NCBI GenBank assembly: GCA_049115695.1
Contig: JAGDZR010000013.1
Location: forward strand, 1 to 64,000
Direction: 5' to 3'
Length of the DNA: 64,000 nucleotides
Source of the DNA: JAGDZR01 sp049115695
Lineage (GTDB): Bacteria; Bacteroidota; Bacteroidia; Cytophagales; Cyclobacteriaceae
Of this stretch, positions 1-7,589 are shown in pieces; positions within the stretch are counted from its first letter, which is position 1, and each line of letters starts with the position of its first letter. A program made the position numbers and the translations under genes. The notes beneath the pieces were generated by a model that was not told the origin of the DNA, made no database searches, and saw only the letters and a list, made by a program, of their open reading frames with translations.

Positions 1-1
1 T

Positions 2-2239
2 GCCATTGACGATCAATCAGAATTATCAGATCAGGTCACCTCCTACTCCTGGGACTTCAACTCCGACCAAATCCCTGACGACACAGCTGCCACAGCAACT
101 TATCAGTTTGATACTACAGGCAGCCATGTGGTAAGACTAGACGTGGTGGGTGATAACGGGTGTACCAGTTATGCCATTGACACCATCAACATCTATCCAA
201 CACCACTGATACCCACATTTGATTATGCCAGTGACCTATTCTGTGAATCATTAGAGGTTACGGTTAACAACACGACCGATGAATCAGGCTATGACTCATT
301 GGTGACCTTCCACTGGCAAGCAACCGGCATTGATTCGGTGTATGAAGCACACAACCCAAATTTCCTTTTTAATAACGCTGGAAGTAAAATTGTTCAGGTA
401 TATAGCTCAATTCCTGGTTGTGCGTCAGATACCACCTATGACACGCTTATGATTTATGCCCCTCCCACGGCGGAGTTCCTGTTCAATGATGCCTGTTTTG
501 GAGAGATGGTAGTGTTTGAAAACAGTTCGGTTGGAGCTGCATCATACGAATGGGCATTTGGAGATGGATACAACAGTACAGGAACAGACCCCACACATAA
601 TTACGAATCAGTGGGTAATTATGAGACGACACTAACTGCTATCTCGGCTCAAGGCTGTGAAACCGAATATATGGCAGAAGTGAGTGTGGCAGGGATTCCA
701 TCTGTTGGCTTTCGACATGCCCTGATTTGTGCTGGAGATTCAGCCATCTTTCAGGATACCAGCAGTGTCGTCAACGATGATCTGGTCGCATGGCAATGGT
801 ACATTGAGGATTCCCTGGTTTCATCCAGCAGAGATTTGAAGTACAAGTTCGAACAGCATGGCAATTATCGAATTCGTGAAGTGGTGCAAAGTGCTACCGG
901 ATGCGAAGTGTCTTATTCAAAGACTGTCTCTATCCTTGAAATTCCGACACCTTCATTTTCTTACGAACAAGTTTGCAATGGAGAGGAATTTGTATTCATT
1001 AATCCAATGCCAAAAACAGATTATTACCAATCGCATTGGATATTTGATGGAGAGCAGATCATTATGGATACATTCCGGGTGACATTCGATTCGGCAGGGG
1101 TTTACGACGTTGGGTTGTCTATTACCAATAACAACCTTTGTTCTGTAGAGCGCTTTGAGCAAATAACGGTAAAGAAGAATCCGGTCATCGACTTTTCAGT
1201 CATGGATCTTTGTCAAAATGAAGTGCTTCAGTTGGAGGCGGCAATTGTAGCGTATGATGACTCGGTGCAAACCATCTCATGGTTGGCTGATAATGAGCCT
1301 TTGGGTGTTGGTTCAAATGTATATGTTGACTTCAATGAGCCAGGGGAGCATGCTCTGTCGCTGATGGTTCAGACTAAAACAGGGTGTGTCCATGAACTCA
1401 CCAAGACTATCCTTGTTAGCCCTGAGCCAGTCGCTTTATTTAGTGCCAGTAGTGATTATGGTGCCGTTCAGGATGCTTTCACCTTTGACAATCAGGGTGA
1501 TTCTGGAAAATTTGTCTGGTATGTAGACGGAGCTAAAAGAGACACATCCGAGAGCTATTCGACTAGTTTCAGTGAGGCCGGAATCAAGACGATTACGCTG
1601 ACAGTGGAAAATGAATACGGCTGTCAGGACTCAGTGTGGCAACAATTGCTAGTCGTTGAACCAGTCATCAATGTCTCTATTAGTGAGATAGAATTGGTCG
1701 CGATTGATGATCGATTCGGGCAATTAGTAGTAGAGGTGGCTAACCTTGGTAATATGCCTGTTGAGCAGCTTGCATTTGAATTGGAAATTGAAGGAGCTTT
1801 CAATATTCGGGAGACATTTAAAACTCGTATCAATAATGGCGCATCCAATGTATTTAGTTTAACAAGTGAAATTCCCATTGCTAATGCAGATATTAATGCC
1901 GTATGCGTCTCTGTAAGTGCTGCAACTACATACCCTGATATAGATCTTTTTAATAACACACAATGCCTGACCATTGATCCGGAAGTCGTCTTTGAAGCAC
2001 CTTATCCCAATCCTGCCTCAGATGAGTTGGTCGTTAAGGCCATTATTCCGGATAATTCTGATGTCCAGATCAGGTTGCTTAATCTGTCTGGACATGTTGT
2101 CTTGCAAAACAGCTCGGAGGATCTTTCTGGAGGGTTGAAGTCATTTGTCCTGGACCTCAGGGAGATAGAATCGGGACTTTACTTTCTTACGATTGATGTC
2201 AATGATGAGTCGACGACTTCCAGGATAGCGATCAAATAA
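2..2239 (+). CDS. PKD-repeat surface protein with T9SS type A sorting domain (3' part of gene)
   Basis: The reading frame is already open at the first base of the window, so the gene starts upstream; the methionine at 128 is internal. About 745 residues are visible. They are a run of PKD/Ig-like beta-sandwich repeats, recognisable by W-x-F-G-D-G-type turns (YEWAFGDGYNST), conserved Cys pairs (CASD, CETEY, CEVSY) and spacing of about 85 residues. A CARDB-like stretch follows, then a C-terminal sorting domain starting at APYPNPASDELVV and ending in GLYFLTIDV...SRIAIK. The family role is export across the outer membrane by the type IX system and attachment to the cell surface or release; the PKD repeats act as spacers or in carbohydrate/protein binding. 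The ligand and N-terminal catalytic module, if any, lie outside the window. The gene is convergent with rpoD. Confidence 0.9.
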   Translation, partial: AIDDQSELSDQVTSYSWDFNSDQIPDDTAATATYQFDTTGSHVVRLDVVGDNGCTSYAIDTINIYPTPLIPTFDYASDLFCESLEVTVNNTTDESGYDSLVTFHWQATGIDSVYEAHNPNFLFNNAGSKIVQVYSSIPGCASDTTYDTLMIYAPPTAEFLFNDACFGEMVVFENSSVGAASYEWAFGDGYNSTGTDPTHNYESVGNYETTLTAISAQGCETEYMAEVSVAGIPSVGFRHALICAGDSAIFQDTSSVVNDDLVAWQWYIEDSLVSSSRDLKYKFEQHGNYRIREVVQSATGCEVSYSKTVSILEIPTPSFSYEQVCNGEEFVFINPMPKTDYYQSHWIFDGEQIIMDTFRVTFDSAGVYDVGLSITNNNLCSVERFEQITVKKNPVIDFSVMDLCQNEVLQLEAAIVAYDDSVQTISWLADNEPLGVGSNVYVDFNEPGEHALSLMVQTKTGCVHELTKTILVSPEPVALFSASSDYGAVQDAFTFDNQGDSGKFVWYVDGAKRDTSESYSTSFSEAGIKTITLTVENEYGCQDSVWQQLLVVEPVINVSISEIELVAIDDRFGQLVVEVANLGNMPVEQLAFELEIEGAFNIRETFKTRINNGASNVFSLTSEIPIANADINAVCVSVSAATTYPDIDLFNNTQCLTIDPEVVFEAPYPNPASDELVVKAIIPDNSDVQIRLLNLSGHVVLQNSSEDLSGGLKSFVLDLREIESGLYFLTIDVNDESTTSRIAIK

Positions 2240-2242
2240 AAA

Positions 2243-2264
2243 GACCCGTCCGAGTGGACAGGTC
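2243..2264 (-). terminator. Intrinsic terminator of rpoD, shared with the PKD gene
   Basis: Nine-base arms (2243-2251 and 2256-2264, one mismatch) enclose the loop GAGT. Read on the minus strand the hairpin is followed by TTTTTATTT, fitting rho-independent termination of rpoD. The upstream arm lies just after the stop codon of the plus-strand PKD gene, which has only a weak U-tract, so it may work in both directions. Confidence 0.65.
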
Positions 2265-2295
2265 CTGATATTTCCAAAACAACTATGATAATTTC

Positions 2296-3168
2296 TTAAT
2301 TCGCAACAAACTCCTTCAGGCGTCTGTTCTTGCTAGGCTCTCTTAGTTTCTGCAGCGCCTTTTCACGAATCTGACGTACTCGCTCTCTAGTCAAGCCCAT
2401 CGCATCGCCAATTTCTTCTAATGTATATGGGTTGTCATGACCAATGCCGAAGCTCATCATGATTACTTCTCTTTCTCGTGCTGTTAGCGTTGATAATGCT
2501 CTTAACGTTTCAACCTTCAGTGAATCGTTGAAGACCAACTCGCCATCAGTAGGGCCTGTGGTTTCGTTTTCCAAAACATCTAAAAGCGAACCTGACTCGT
2601 CCTCACCAAATGGTGCATCCATAGACATCTGCTTCACTTCAGCGCCCAAGGTGTTTCTAACCTCCTGAGGCTTCATGTCAAGAATCTCAGCCAATTCCTC
2701 CTCTGTTGGCTCACGTTCGTACTGCTGCTCCAACTCTGCGTATGCTCTTCTGATCTGGTTGATTGCACCAGATTTGTTCATAGGAAGTCTTACAATACGA
2801 GACTGCTCAGCAAGTGCTTGCATGATAGACTGTCTAATCCACCATACCGCATATGAGATAAACTTGAAACCTTTTGTTTCATCGAATTTTTTTGCCGCCT
2901 TGATCAATCCAAGGTTTCCCTCGTTGATAAGGTCATTAAGTGGCAAACTTCTATTTTGATATTGTTTGGCAACTGAAACGACGAATCTCAAGTTGGCTTT
3001 CACCAATTTCTCAAGTGCCAGCTCATCTCCCTCTCTGATTCTCTGTGCCAGCGTCACTTCTTCGTCAGGAGTGATCATCGGCACATTACTCACCTCTGTA
3101 AAATACTTCTCAAGGGTGTGGCTCTCTCTCCTGTTGGTGATCGACTGGGTTATCTTCAGTTGTCTCAT
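2296..3168 (-). CDS. rpoD: RNA polymerase primary sigma factor (RpoD/SigA, short Bacteroidota type)
   Basis: This 290-residue sigma-70 protein directs RNA polymerase to housekeeping promoters. Region 1.2 begins near residue 17 (LEKYFTEVSNVPMITPDEE). Region 2 carries DLINEGNLGLIKAAKKFDE and FISYAVWWIRQ, the -10 recognition and melting segment. Region 3 follows after RIVRLPMNKS, and region 4 has the helix-turn-helix TLEEIGDAMGLTRERVRQIR. Region 1.1 and the non-conserved insert of proteobacterial RpoD are absent, as is normal for the Bacteroidota primary sigma factor of about 286-290 residues, which reads TTG/TAnnTTTG promoters. It stands alone on the minus strand with a long (380 bp) upstream region. 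The start ATG is the first in frame and matches the usual MRQLKITQSITNR opening of the family. Confidence 0.97.
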   Translation of the reverse strand: MRQLKITQSITNRRESHTLEKYFTEVSNVPMITPDEEVTLAQRIREGDELALEKLVKANLRFVVSVAKQYQNRSLPLNDLINEGNLGLIKAAKKFDETKGFKFISYAVWWIRQSIMQALAEQSRIVRLPMNKSGAINQIRRAYAELEQQYEREPTEEELAEILDMKPQEVRNTLGAEVKQMSMDAPFGEDESGSLLDVLENETTGPTDGELVFNDSLKVETLRALSTLTAREREVIMMSFGIGHDNPYTLEEIGDAMGLTRERVRQIREKALQKLREPSKNRRLKEFVAN

Positions 3169-3548
3169 ATAGTTATTCTATAATTGAATGATTATACAAA
3201 TTTTTAATATCCTATTTTCAATTGAAAATTCCAACCCGCCAACAGGAAAAATACTGTAAGAACGAGTAATATTTCGTTTCGAAATGGACGCGAAGTTACG
3301 GAACTATTCCGATGATTTCAATATATATAAGTTTTTAGTACCCTTTCTAACCATCATTTAAACGATTTAGTTTCAAATTGTTGTGTTAAATGTTATGCAA
3401 CATTTAGGGAGTTTATCATAAATAATGTGCCGCTAGAGGGGTAATCTAGATGACAAACGGATGAAATTTTCGACAGCTATTTGATTGGATGTTGTTGTGC
3501 TGACACATCAAATGATGCTAAAATCAGGAATGATTTGTATCTATCACT
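3169..3548. other. 380-bp intergenic region upstream of rpoD and of the outer-membrane protein gene
   Basis: No gene is visible on either strand. The stretch is divergent promoter space for rpoD and the gene at 3549. It is AT-rich next to rpoD. I found no convincing full TTG-N19-TAnnTTTG promoter in either direction. The only clear structure is the 7-bp inverted repeat at 3388-3405, listed separately. Confidence 0.6.
3388..3405. promoter_or_regulatory. Inverted repeat AAATGTT-N4-AACATTT
   Basis: A perfect 7-bp palindrome with a 4-bp spacer lies in the rpoD/outer-membrane gene intergenic region, 220 bp upstream of rpoD and 144 bp upstream of the plus-strand gene. It has the form of an operator or small hairpin. 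No U-run follows it, so it is not a terminator. Its regulator is unknown. Confidence 0.3.
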
Positions 3549-4487
3549 ATGCTTCGAACACTGGTGCTAATTGTATATCTATTTCTGACTCTTGACCTGA
3601 TTGCTCAATGTTGTTCTGGAGGCGTACCCATGGCGAGCAATATTGGTATGGGTGAGCTTGAAGGTAGAGGTTTTCAACTTGAACTTAGCTATGATCAGAA
3701 TAGCCTTGAAAAGTTAAAATCAGGATCGACGAACCTAAAAGAAAAAAGTCGTTCTAGAATTACGAGGACGGCATTGTTGGAGTCGGGTTTCTCATTTGGT
3801 AATGGATGGAGTGTAGACGCATTGATGTCTGTGGTTGCACAAGAGCGAACCATTCTTATTCCACTGGAGCGACAAACACGAACAAGTGGATTTGGAGACA
3901 TGGCCATGTTAGTGAAGTATCGTGTGAATCCAATGCTGCTGGTTGGGTATGGTTTGAAGCTCCCAACTGGGAAATTTGACAAGAATAATGAGCTTGGTTT
4001 ACTGTTGAATGCTGATTTGCAGCCAGGATCGGGAGCATGGGACCAGTTGGCATATATGTCTTTACGGCATGCGAGTTCATTACGACCAAGTATGACTTAT
4101 TCTCTATCGGCCACAGCAAGGCTGACCGGGAAAAATAGGCATTATCTAAATGAAACGGCTGTTTATGAATTTGGGAATGAGTTCGTCATCGTAATGGGTG
4201 TATCAGATATGGTATTAATTAAGGGGCTAATCATTCGCCCTGCGGTCAATATTAACACCAGATATGCGCTTCGCGATAAGTTTGATGACATTGCCTTCCC
4301 TTCGTCTGGGGGCATTTTTTTAAGAGTCAATCCGCAGGTGTCTGTTCAAGCATCTCAAAATATCCAGGTCATAGCAAACACTACCATTCCTGTTTTTCAA
4401 CATGTTTTTGATACACAGCTCGCGATGACCAATCGGTTCAATTTAGGCTTTCATTTCACATTATCGAATAATCTATTAAAGCTATGA
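3549..4487 (+). CDS. Predicted outer-membrane beta-barrel protein with mature N-terminal Cys-Cys
   Basis: The protein has 312 residues. Residues 1-20 are a signal peptide ending in LIAQ, and the predicted mature protein would open directly with C21-C22-S-G-G. The rest alternates polar and hydrophobic residues in strands (GFSFGNGWSVDALMSV, YSLSATARLTG, MGVSDMVLIKGLIIRPAVN) and ends in FTLSNNLLKL, all typical of a beta-barrel. The exact family was not recognised; proteins with a CCSGG start are familiar as conserved hypotheticals in Bacteroidota. Its stop overlaps the start of the DUF3179 gene (ATGA at 4484-4487), so the two are translationally coupled and probably act together. The twin Cys could bind metal or form disulfides, but that is inference. 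Confidence 0.75.
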   Translation: MLRTLVLIVYLFLTLDLIAQCCSGGVPMASNIGMGELEGRGFQLELSYDQNSLEKLKSGSTNLKEKSRSRITRTALLESGFSFGNGWSVDALMSVVAQERTILIPLERQTRTSGFGDMAMLVKYRVNPMLLVGYGLKLPTGKFDKNNELGLLLNADLQPGSGAWDQLAYMSLRHASSLRPSMTYSLSATARLTGKNRHYLNETAVYEFGNEFVIVMGVSDMVLIKGLIIRPAVNINTRYALRDKFDDIAFPSSGGIFLRVNPQVSVQASQNIQVIANTTIPVFQHVFDTQLAMTNRFNLGFHFTLSNNLLKL

Positions 4488-5545
4488 AGACGCAAATAAT
4501 GTCATTGTTGATCCTTGCCTCATTTGGCTGCAAGGATGACGAATCACCAACCGGTTCCGAACCTTCCAGATTCGACGAATGGCTAATTGACCGGGCATCA
4601 GTGTTTGACGGAGGCCCGGGAAAAGACGGTATACCGGCTATTGATGAGCCCAATTTTGAATTGACCTCTAGCGCCGTGCATGATTATTTAACTGAGGATG
4701 ATCTTGTATTGGGCATAAAGATGGGAGATGATGTACGGGCATATCCACACGATATTTTAGATTGGCACGAAATCGTCAATGACGCTGTGGACGATCAATC
4801 TGTTGCCATTACCTATTGCCCATTGACAGGAACCGGAATTGGATGGGAGAGATCAGTTGCTGGGAATGTGACGACATTTGGAGTGTCAGGATTATTGTTT
4901 AATTCCAATCTAATCGCTTATGATCGAGCCACGGACAGCAACTGGAGTCAAATGAAATCACTTTCAGTCAACGGACCCAACATAGCTACAAATGCAGCCC
5001 AATTTCAAATAATAGAAACTACATGGGGTACTTGGAAACGTTATTATCCTGAATCTAATGTATTGACAACCAATACAGGTTATTCACGGAGTTATGGAAA
5101 CTACCCATATCGCAATTACAAAGAATCTGAGAGACTCATATTCCCAATAGATCATGAGGACAACCGACTACATGCGAAGGAAAGAGTACTGGGGGTTAAA
5201 CTTGATGAAGAAATAAAAGTATATCCAATCTCAACTTTTGATGGTGGTAAAATAATCATTGATGATCAGTCAGGGAGTAACCTGGTGGTTATTGGAAATC
5301 TGGAAGAAAACTGGATAACGGTATTTGAAAATCCTTCCTTGAATGGCCAGTCGCTTGAATTGGTTTTAGTAAACAATCCGCCTGCTATTGTGAAAGATCA
5401 ATTTGGAAATGAATGGGATATGTTTGGAAAAGCAATTACTGGATCGGATGCAGGAAGTGTCTTGAAAGTCCCACGTTCATTCGTGGGGTACTGGTTTGCC
5501 TGGGCTACTTTCTACCCCGATCTTGTCTTGTACGAGCAAGATTGA
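4484..5545 (+). CDS. DUF3179 domain lipoprotein
   Basis: The 353-residue protein has a short leader ending in LASFGC (Cys16), an acceptable Bacteroidota lipobox, followed by an acidic stretch. From about residue 60 it matches DUF3179: DDVRAYPHDILDWHEIVND, then AITYCPLTGTGIGWER with the family's conserved YCPLTGT, later DRATDSNWSQ, and TYPISTFDGG-like KVYPISTFDGG near residue 245. The DUF3179 family has no established activity; the conserved Cys, His and acidic residues have suggested metal or redox roles, but that is not proven. Its ATG overlaps the stop of the preceding outer-membrane-type gene by 4 bp, so the pair form an operon. No clear terminator follows. Confidence 0.85.
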   Translation: MKTQIMSLLILASFGCKDDESPTGSEPSRFDEWLIDRASVFDGGPGKDGIPAIDEPNFELTSSAVHDYLTEDDLVLGIKMGDDVRAYPHDILDWHEIVNDAVDDQSVAITYCPLTGTGIGWERSVAGNVTTFGVSGLLFNSNLIAYDRATDSNWSQMKSLSVNGPNIATNAAQFQIIETTWGTWKRYYPESNVLTTNTGYSRSYGNYPYRNYKESERLIFPIDHEDNRLHAKERVLGVKLDEEIKVYPISTFDGGKIIIDDQSGSNLVVIGNLEENWITVFENPSLNGQSLELVLVNNPPAIVKDQFGNEWDMFGKAITGSDAGSVLKVPRSFVGYWFAWATFYPDLVLYEQD

Positions 5546-5633
5546 CGGTAATCCTTCATCGTTTTGCTTTCCAGTCCATGACGTTATGCGACTTGTTGAT
5601 GTCGGACTAGTTTTCAGTAGGAAGACTGTATCA

Positions 5634-5641
5634 TAGTTTTG
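5634..5641 (+). promoter_or_regulatory. Putative -7 element TAGTTTTG
   Basis: The octamer matches the Bacteroidota -7 consensus TAnnTTTG and lies 38 bp before the STAS-like gene. The expected -33 position (5612-5614) holds TTT rather than TTG, so the promoter would be weak or the match fortuitous. Confidence 0.4.
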
Positions 5642-5678
5642 TTGAACAATCATTAACTAAACAATTTAACTACCAAAG

Positions 5679-6074
5679 ATGTACAACATTGAAACAAAGA
5701 ATTTCGGAGTAAAGCTTACGTTTAGTGGCTTTATCCAAGCAGACGAAATGAACAATTGGGTTGAAGACTCAAAGAAAGTATTACCATCACTTGGAACAAA
5801 TTTTGGCGTATTTGTTGATCTCCGAGATTTAAAGCCATTACCCGTCGATGCGCAGGCGGCAATGGAAGAAGGTCAAAAAATGTATAAGCAGGCTGGTATG
5901 CTCAGATCTGTAGTTGTGTTAGCAAACCCAATCACAACTATGCAGTTCAAGCGAATCGCCAAGGAGACGGGTATTTATGAATGGGAAAGATATATTGATG
6001 CCTCTGCCGTGTCTAATTGGGAGCAGCTTGCCCAGGATTGGATTGTATCAGGAAAAGATCCAGACGCGAAATAA
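5679..6074 (+). CDS. STAS/SpoIIAA-like protein
   Basis: This cytosolic protein of 131 residues has no signal or membrane segment. The order beta (FGVKLTFSGFIQADEMNNW), helix, beta (FGVFVDLRDL), helix (DAQAAMEEGQKMYKQAG), beta (RSVVVLAN) is that of SpoIIAA-like/STAS-like folds, which act as small ligand- or anti-sigma-binding modules. The phosphorylatable Ser of true anti-anti-sigma factors is not evident after the third strand, so a direct SpoIIAA function is doubtful. It stands alone, with a candidate promoter 38 bp upstream and a hairpin 27 bp after the stop. The family assignment rests on fold pattern only. Confidence 0.7.
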   Translation: MYNIETKNFGVKLTFSGFIQADEMNNWVEDSKKVLPSLGTNFGVFVDLRDLKPLPVDAQAAMEEGQKMYKQAGMLRSVVVLANPITTMQFKRIAKETGIYEWERYIDASAVSNWEQLAQDWIVSGKDPDAK

Positions 6075-6100
6075 AAATTCATAAGGCATCACAAGGATTT

Positions 6101-6120
6101 AAGGAGTGTAGCAACTCCTT
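6101..6120. terminator. Hairpin between convergent genes (STAS-like and mltB)
   Basis: Seven-base perfect arms, AAGGAGT and ACTCCTT, enclose a 6-nt loop between two convergent genes. The flanking T/A tracts are short (TTTTAAAT), so termination in either direction is plausible but weak. Confidence 0.45.
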
Positions 6121-6132
6121 TTAAATACCCTT

Positions 6133-7116
6133 TCAAAAGGTTCCCGACGCGCTTTGTCTTTTTTCCTTGATAGCTTCTGCCAATTGATAGACAGCCATTG
6201 CATAAAGGGGACTGTGGTTGTATCGAGTGATGACGTAGAAGTTGTTTGCCCCAAACCAATATTCGAATCCATCACTAATCTCTAGCTGGATCAAAGTGAC
6301 CGATTCGCTTTTGGAGATGCTGCTCACAGCCTGATACCCTTGTTTTTCATAATAAGCGAGGGTATTCTTTGGTTTTAGACTCTGCTTTGATAGGTCTAGA
6401 GCATTATTGAGCTGTTTTGCTGCAATTGCGACTATTCCGTCGGTTTCCCATCGATGTACGTCCAGGTAACTGGCAGTACTGGCAATAGCATCTTCAGGAG
6501 AATTCACCAGGTCTCTTGTTCCACCCTCATCGAATGATTTGGCATAGGCCCGATAACTGCTCGGCATAAACTGACCAAAGCCAATGGCACCTGCATATGA
6601 CCCCTTGATGCTTAAGGGATTGAGGCTTTCTTCCTCACATAAAATCAGAAATTCTGATAGTTCTTTCCTAAAGAAGCTTCCCCGTCTTGGATATGCAAAC
6701 GCGAGGGTATAAAGCGCATCAAGCACTTTGTAGGTTCCTTTATTCTGTCCAAACTTAGATTCAACACCGATGATTCCTAAAATAATTTCTTTAGCCACTC
6801 CCGTCTGATCGTATACCTGATTGAGGGTTGATTCATGGTCGCTCCAAAATTGTACACCAGCATTAATGCGATCTTCTTGAATAAATATTTTGCGATATCG
6901 CTCCCAGGTCATTTTCTCAGCAGGTCTGTTCATTTTTTCAATGATGCCAGGTATGTATTCAGCCTGTCCAATAATGATCTGGACCTCATCTATTGACCGA
7001 TTCTGAATCTTCGAGAAATCCCTGATGAATTGATCTACTTTAGATTGATCTATCTGTGCGTTTGCCGCAACAAGCGAAGTGGTCCAAAGGAGAATGAGAC
7101 TCGTCCATTTAAGCAT
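6133..7116 (-). CDS. mltB: Lytic murein transglycosylase B family (GH103)
   Basis: The 327-residue protein cleaves the MurNAc-GlcNAc bond of peptidoglycan to form 1,6-anhydro ends. A signal peptide (residues 1-20, ending VAANA) sends it to the periplasm. The SLT_2 domain spans the rest. The catalytic glutamate is E119 in IIGVESKFG, and the substrate-cleft signatures AFAYPRRGSFFRKEL, SYAGAIGFGQFMPSSYR and YLDVHRW are all present. Unlike E. coli MltB there is no lipobox, so it is likely soluble; the C-terminal peptidoglycan-binding domain of some homologues is also absent. It is a single-gene unit, convergent with the STAS-like gene, with the plus-strand small membrane protein diverging upstream. 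Confidence 0.92.
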   Translation of the reverse strand: MLKWTSLILLWTTSLVAANAQIDQSKVDQFIRDFSKIQNRSIDEVQIIIGQAEYIPGIIEKMNRPAEKMTWERYRKIFIQEDRINAGVQFWSDHESTLNQVYDQTGVAKEIILGIIGVESKFGQNKGTYKVLDALYTLAFAYPRRGSFFRKELSEFLILCEEESLNPLSIKGSYAGAIGFGQFMPSSYRAYAKSFDEGGTRDLVNSPEDAIASTASYLDVHRWETDGIVAIAAKQLNNALDLSKQSLKPKNTLAYYEKQGYQAVSSISKSESVTLIQLEISDGFEYWFGANNFYVITRYNHSPLYAMAVYQLAEAIKEKRQSASGTF

Positions 7117-7244
7117 GCTCGAATCTAATGAGATACTTCTTCATGTTGGTAGGCTTTTTGCGAAATCAATAGAGAATCTGTTATGAGGAAAATCAGAAAT
7201 CGTTTTCTTACTACATTTCGTTCAATCCATTAAAGCGTATTGAT

Positions 7245-7538
7245 ATGTCATTTGGAGGTCCTATTGATTCAATGATCAAGTCTTATCAATCTAATCGTCG
7301 GTTGATACCAAAGCGAAAAAGACTGATAGATATACAGCGTGAATACGATAGCACGATTCATAATAGGAAGGGGCCTTCACTACAACTTGATTTGGATTCA
7401 GTAAAACCAAAAACTGAAAGAATTGGGATTAGCATTAAAACTTTAGTTGCATTTGGAATAACGCTTATCATAAGCCTGATACTGTTGTGGCTCGTTGTAA
7501 GTTATGATTACTCTGATTTGATCGAAGTTATCCGATAG
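7245..7538 (+). CDS. Small single-span membrane protein, unknown
   Basis: This 97-residue protein has a basic, polar N-terminal half (SYQSNRRLIPKRKRLID) and one hydrophobic segment at about residues 66-88 (TLVAFGITLIISLILLWLVV), then a short acidic tail. The positive-inside rule places the N-terminus in the cytoplasm. No family was recognised. It sits 51 bp upstream of the serine hydrolase gene on the same strand and may be co-transcribed. An imperfect -7 element (TACATTTC, 7212-7219) lies just before it. Coding is supported by the typical amphipathic/TM layout and clean start, but not by a known domain. Confidence 0.6.
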   Translation: MSFGGPIDSMIKSYQSNRRLIPKRKRLIDIQREYDSTIHNRKGPSLQLDLDSVKPKTERIGISIKTLVAFGITLIISLILLWLVVSYDYSDLIEVIR

Positions 7539-7589
7539 GGGGGAGTGATTATGTCAATTCTATTCTAAATTGAGCAAAATTTCTCGCCT

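Noticed and set aside
5413..5610. 65-residue open frame at the 3' end of the DUF3179 gene
   Set aside because: It is another frame of the same coding sequence with no family match.
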